Shown here one piece after another: positions 6,096 through 8,601 of a stretch of 8,601 nucleotides of DNA (position 1 is its first letter; each line of letters starts with the position of its first letter). The translations under genes were made by a program, and so were the position numbers. The notes beneath the pieces were generated by a model. It made no database searches. It was given only the letters and a program-made list of their open reading frames with translations, and had not been told where the DNA came from. Origin of the DNA: UBA4582 sp047630175 (GTDB lineage Bacteria > Pseudomonadota > Gammaproteobacteria > Pseudomonadales > Azotimanducaceae). The stretch covers positions 1 through 8,601 of the forward strand of contig JBLHVI010000111.1 of assembly GCA_047630175.1 (NCBI GenBank). The letters run 5' to 3'.

Positions 6096-6731
6096 CTACA
6101 ACGCAACAAGCCATATCAAAGCGCCGATGCCATAACCGATAGCCTGCCCACGGTCACCAGACCCATTGCTCTCACCTTTGTTAAGTTCAGCCTCTGGTTC
6201 GCCGCCGTTCATAACGCCTAGCATAATGGGTACCTCGAACATCAACACGCTGATGCCCCGAGCCACCGCCACCGCAAACAGCATAATTCGCCCCGCATTG
6301 TCCAAGGGGATACACGTGGCAACGATAAGCACTAACAACCAGTTAGCAACCGAGCCACCGATGCTCATGGCGAGAAATTGGTGGCGAGTGTTTTTCGCAA
6401 AATTAAAACCAAAAATGAATGTCCCGCGCGGGTCAGGAACCATCGGTGAGTAAGATTTAGCTAGGCGAGCGCCGATAAAATGACCCCATTCGTGGAAAAT
6501 CGTCGCCGCGATAGTCATGGCAGCGAACGCGTTAAGAACCGCAAGGCTAGAGGCCAGCAGCAGGTTGCTTTGCAGTAGCCAGGCGTCTGCGGCAGCCCAC
6601 AGCGTCACAGCAGCCAGCAGTGCAAGACCGTGATTTCGAACCGCCAGTTTCAGACGTTGTCCGTCGGTCAGTTTTTTCAAATGCGTGGTAAGAATGGTAT
6701 CTGTGGGTATCGCCTGGCTTGCATCTGTCAT
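6096..6731 (-). CDS. Small membrane protein with HExxH motif, M50 (site-2 protease)-like
   Basis: This 211-residue inner-membrane protein starts at ATG 6731-6729 with only a weak GGAT-like ribosome site. A hydrophilic N-terminus (1-32) is followed by hydrophobic segments near 35-52, 57-79, 118-141, 146-172 and 197-211. The sequence ATIFHEWGHFIGARLA (76-91) contains HEWGH (80-84), the HExxH zinc motif with the hydrophobic flanks and following basic residue seen in M50 proteases. SIGGSVANWLLVL (123-135) resembles the conserved glycine/asparagine segment of the same clan. The third zinc ligand, an Asp in a (N)PxPxLDG motif, is not recognisable; NGGEPE (175-180) sits roughly where it might be expected. 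It may therefore be a divergent or inactive member. A loop of Asn/Gly/Ser/charged residues (176-195) precedes the last span, and the protein ends within that span. It converges on the PLP enzyme gene and diverges from the histidine phosphatase gene. Confidence 0.72.
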   Translation of the reverse strand: MTDASQAIPTDTILTTHLKKLTDGQRLKLAVRNHGLALLAAVTLWAAADAWLLQSNLLLASSLAVLNAFAAMTIAATIFHEWGHFIGARLAKSYSPMVPDPRGTFIFGFNFAKNTRHQFLAMSIGGSVANWLLVLIVATCIPLDNAGRIMLFAVAVARGISVLMFEVPIMLGVMNGGEPEAELNKGESNGSGDRGQAIGYGIGALIWLVAL

Positions 6732-6789
6732 GATAGTGGGTATCCGTGATCTGGCCGCGGTCTTGCCGCCGCTTTAGGGGTAACTACGA

Positions 6790-6834
6790 GCCACATTCTG
6801 GCACAGTCAACCGAGTCTGCCTATCCAATGTGGC
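6790..6834. repeat. Spaced 8-bp inverted repeat in the divergent intergenic region
   Basis: GCCACATT (6790-6797) and AATGTGGC (6827-6834) are exact reverse complements 29 bases apart. They lie between the minus-strand membrane protein and the plus-strand phosphatase, in the 296-base interval 6732-7027. That interval contains no other gene I can support. A TTGACT on the minus strand (6810-6805) lies between the arms, but its -10 partner is poor. On the plus strand TATGAT (6859-6864) is a 5/6 match to -10 with no good -35. The repeat could be a regulator site for either gene, or chance. Confidence 0.3.
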
Positions 6835-7027
6835 CGTCTAGACTACACATTAATCCGTTATGATCGAGCGAATCTATCAATATTTTTGGTTTGCTTTCAA
6901 CATGGTCGCGGTTAGTATCTTCTGCGACTTTCTACTAAAGCCAAGGAAGATGACCAGCCCGCGCGCGGTGTGCTCCATGCCTTGTGTAACAATCCCCATC
7001 CAACAAACGCCTGGAGTTAAACGAATC

Positions 7028-7717
7028 ATGGTGCCATTTTCTGTCTTAGCACTGATTCGCCACGGTGACTACCAGCAACCCACTGGCGTCCCTAGCGCAT
7101 TGTTACCGTATCCTCTGACCCCCGAAGGTATGGAACAGGCTGCAGCATGTGCCCGATTGCTGCAAAACTACGCCTCAGACAACAACCTCAATTTTCACCC
7201 ACAGGTCGACTGCTCCCGCCAACTGCGCGCCTACCAGACTGCCGGCACTATTATAGCGGGTCTCAGTATGCCTGAGCTAAGGATCTGCGAACATGAAGCT
7301 CTCGCGGAGCGGAGTGTTGGCGCGATGGCTAATCTAGATCTGCAGCAAATTGAAGCCATTGTCGAGGCAGATCCGCGCTATGAGCCTTTGCCACACGGCT
7401 GGAAATCCAGTAGCGACTATTGTTTACCCTACCAAGGCGCGGAGTCATTACGCCATGCCGGTGCGCGTGTAGCACAACACATACAATCAGTTTGGCAGAC
7501 AATAGCGCCCCAACAACTCAAGATTATCGTTGGTCATGGCGCATCTATCCGTCATGCGGCAGCGTGTTTAGGTATGATAAATGAAGCCGAAATATCGGCC
7601 TTATCCATGTATCATGCGAGCCCGATTTTTATCCGACAGGACAGGGCAGGCGCCTGGCAACGGCTAGAAGGTGAGTGGAAGATACGCCAAAAAGCGGGGG
7701 ATGAATTTGGCGAGTAG
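7028..7717 (+). CDS. Histidine phosphatase superfamily (phosphoglycerate mutase-like) protein
   Basis: A 229-residue cytoplasmic enzyme of the RHG phosphatase clan, which removes or transfers phosphate through a phosphohistidine intermediate. LALIRHGDY (7-15) begins right after the start and contains Arg11 and the nucleophile His12. SRQLRAYQTA (63-72) provides a second phosphate-binding Arg (Arg67). LAERSVGAM (92-100) supplies the acid Glu94, and IVGHGASIRHA (167-177) the second catalytic His170. The frame is open from an ATG at 6860, but the ATG at 7028 is preferred: it directly precedes the first conserved strand and has a GGAG element 11 bases upstream. The extra 56 codons have no ribosome site, and the 6860 ATG overlaps a -10-like sequence. 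The substrate is not predictable; it is not clearly GpmA, SixA or CobC. Confidence 0.88.
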   Translation: MVPFSVLALIRHGDYQQPTGVPSALLPYPLTPEGMEQAAACARLLQNYASDNNLNFHPQVDCSRQLRAYQTAGTIIAGLSMPELRICEHEALAERSVGAMANLDLQQIEAIVEADPRYEPLPHGWKSSSDYCLPYQGAESLRHAGARVAQHIQSVWQTIAPQQLKIIVGHGASIRHAAACLGMINEAEISALSMYHASPIFIRQDRAGAWQRLEGEWKIRQKAGDEFGE

Positions 7718-7882
7718 CGACTTCGAATTCTGCATTCAACAACGCAAACACTGTTTATGGCCAGACGCTTACAACTGATGTAGATTCATGTGCTCAAACG
7801 TTGATGGTTTCTATGTAATGCAAGCCGTAAAGTGCCGTGAAAACAACGTGTCTTGAATTTAGCAACGAACGGATCTGATCGC
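7718..7882. other. Intergenic region before the FAD dehydrogenase
   Basis: This 165-base gap separates the phosphatase stop from the next start. I find no terminator with a convincing stem and T-run. TTGATG (7801-7806) is -35-like but has no -10 at proper spacing, and TATGTA (7813-7818) has no -35. No small gene or RNA is supported. Confidence 0.4.
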
Positions 7883-8601
7883 ATGAAAAACATCAGCCTT
7901 GAGCTTGAGCAAGCACTGCGGGACATTGTTCCGGATCGCATGAGTTGCCACCAAGGGCTCTTGGATCAACATGGCAAGGACGAGTCATTCCATACACCAC
8001 ACTCGCCGGATGTCGTGGTTTATCCTGCTAACAACGAAGAGGTCAGTCAAATAGTAAAGTTATGCGCCCGCACGGGTACAGCGCTGATACCATTTGGTGC
8101 CGGCACTTCCCTTGAAGGCCATATAGCTGCAGTCAGGGGCGGCGTTTGTCTGAATATGTCGCAGATGAACCAGATCCTTGAAGTCAATGCCTCAGACCTC
8201 GATTGCCGAGTACAAGCAGGTGTCACCCGCAAACAACTTAATGCAGACTTGCTGCGCTTTGGGCAATTCTTCCCCGTTGACCCTGGCGCTGATGCCACCC
8301 TCGGCGGCATGACGTCGACCCGCGCTTCAGGAACTAATGCTGTACGTTATGGCACAATGAAAGACAACGTGCTGGGACTCACAGTAGTGATGCCTGATGG
8401 CGAGATTGTCCGCACCGGAAGTCGCGCGCGTAAATCTGCTGCTGGTTATGACCTAACGCGTTTGCTCTGCGGTGCCGAGGGCACGTTAGGCGTGATTACT
8501 GAGGTTCAGTTGCGCTGCTTTGGTCTGCCAGAAGCGCATGCTGTCGGCGTATGTTCGTTTCCCGGCGTTAAGGCCGCCGTGCAAACTGTGATTGAAGTGA
8601 T
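7883..8601 (+). CDS. FAD-linked oxidase, D-lactate dehydrogenase (cytochrome)-like, 3' end cut by window
   Basis: The first 239 residues of a flavoprotein that oxidises a 2-hydroxy acid, most likely D-lactate, and passes electrons to the respiratory chain. It belongs to the GlcD/Dld/LDHD group, where full proteins run about 450-480 residues, so the substrate-binding and FAD-cap half lies outside. The FAD-binding (PCMH-type) domain is clear: VVVYPANNEEVSQIVKLC (44-61), IPFGAGTSLEGH (69-80), VDPGADATLGGMTSTRASG (132-150), TNAVRYGTMKDNVL (151-164) and KSAAGYDLTRLLCGAEGTLG (184-203). The match is closer to the LDHD/cytochrome type than to glycolate oxidase GlcD. The ATG at 7883 has only a weak GGAT-like ribosome site but matches the usual N-terminal length. 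The frame stays open to the window edge with no frameshift. Any partner subunits would be downstream, outside view. Confidence 0.93.
   Translation, partial: MKNISLELEQALRDIVPDRMSCHQGLLDQHGKDESFHTPHSPDVVVYPANNEEVSQIVKLCARTGTALIPFGAGTSLEGHIAAVRGGVCLNMSQMNQILEVNASDLDCRVQAGVTRKQLNADLLRFGQFFPVDPGADATLGGMTSTRASGTNAVRYGTMKDNVLGLTVVMPDGEIVRTGSRARKSAAGYDLTRLLCGAEGTLGVITEVQLRCFGLPEAHAVGVCSFPGVKAAVQTVIEV

Noticed and set aside
8047..8310. Minus-strand open frame of 87 codons near the right end
   Set aside because: It is antisense to the conserved FAD-binding domain of the D-lactate dehydrogenase-like gene, which stays open and in frame throughout.

Overview
The window reads as chromosomal DNA from a gammaproteobacterium, probably an environmental or marine one. 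The glutaminyl-tRNA synthetase and the DAHP synthase both resemble the enterobacterial/pseudomonad forms closely. The genes are housekeeping or accessory metabolic genes with ordinary spacing, balanced base composition and sigma70-like promoter elements. I see no phage gene, transposon, CRISPR array, rRNA or tRNA. Placement below the class level would be a guess.

Left part (1-1453): an aroF-type DAHP synthase runs on the minus strand and leaves the window at its C-terminus. Its upstream region looks like a classic amino-acid attenuator. It has a short hydrophobic leader peptide with a Trp codon and a Phe-Tyr-Tyr-Phe run just before its stop, then two mutually exclusive hairpins, then a strong intrinsic terminator with an 8-T tract ahead of the structural gene. 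A perfect 12-bp inverted repeat overlaps the presumed -10 element. This control region is the most interesting part of the window.

Middle (1454-6034), all on the plus strand: a secreted beta-propeller-like protein of unknown role; a TauE/SafE (TSUP) permease with a consensus -35 and a palindrome centred on its -10; glnS; and a fold-type II PLP enzyme of the serine racemase / threonine-serine dehydratase group. Candidate promoters lie right after the upstream stop codons, so these genes look individually promoted rather than forming one tight operon.

Right part (6096-8601): a small minus-strand membrane protein with an HExxH motif (M50-like) converges on the PLP enzyme gene and diverges from a histidine phosphatase. 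The divergent intergenic region holds a spaced 8-bp inverted repeat. The window ends inside a plus-strand FAD-linked dehydrogenase of the D-lactate dehydrogenase (cytochrome) type. The genes do not form one obvious pathway. I find no undescribed multi-gene system here; the candidate novelty is regulatory.
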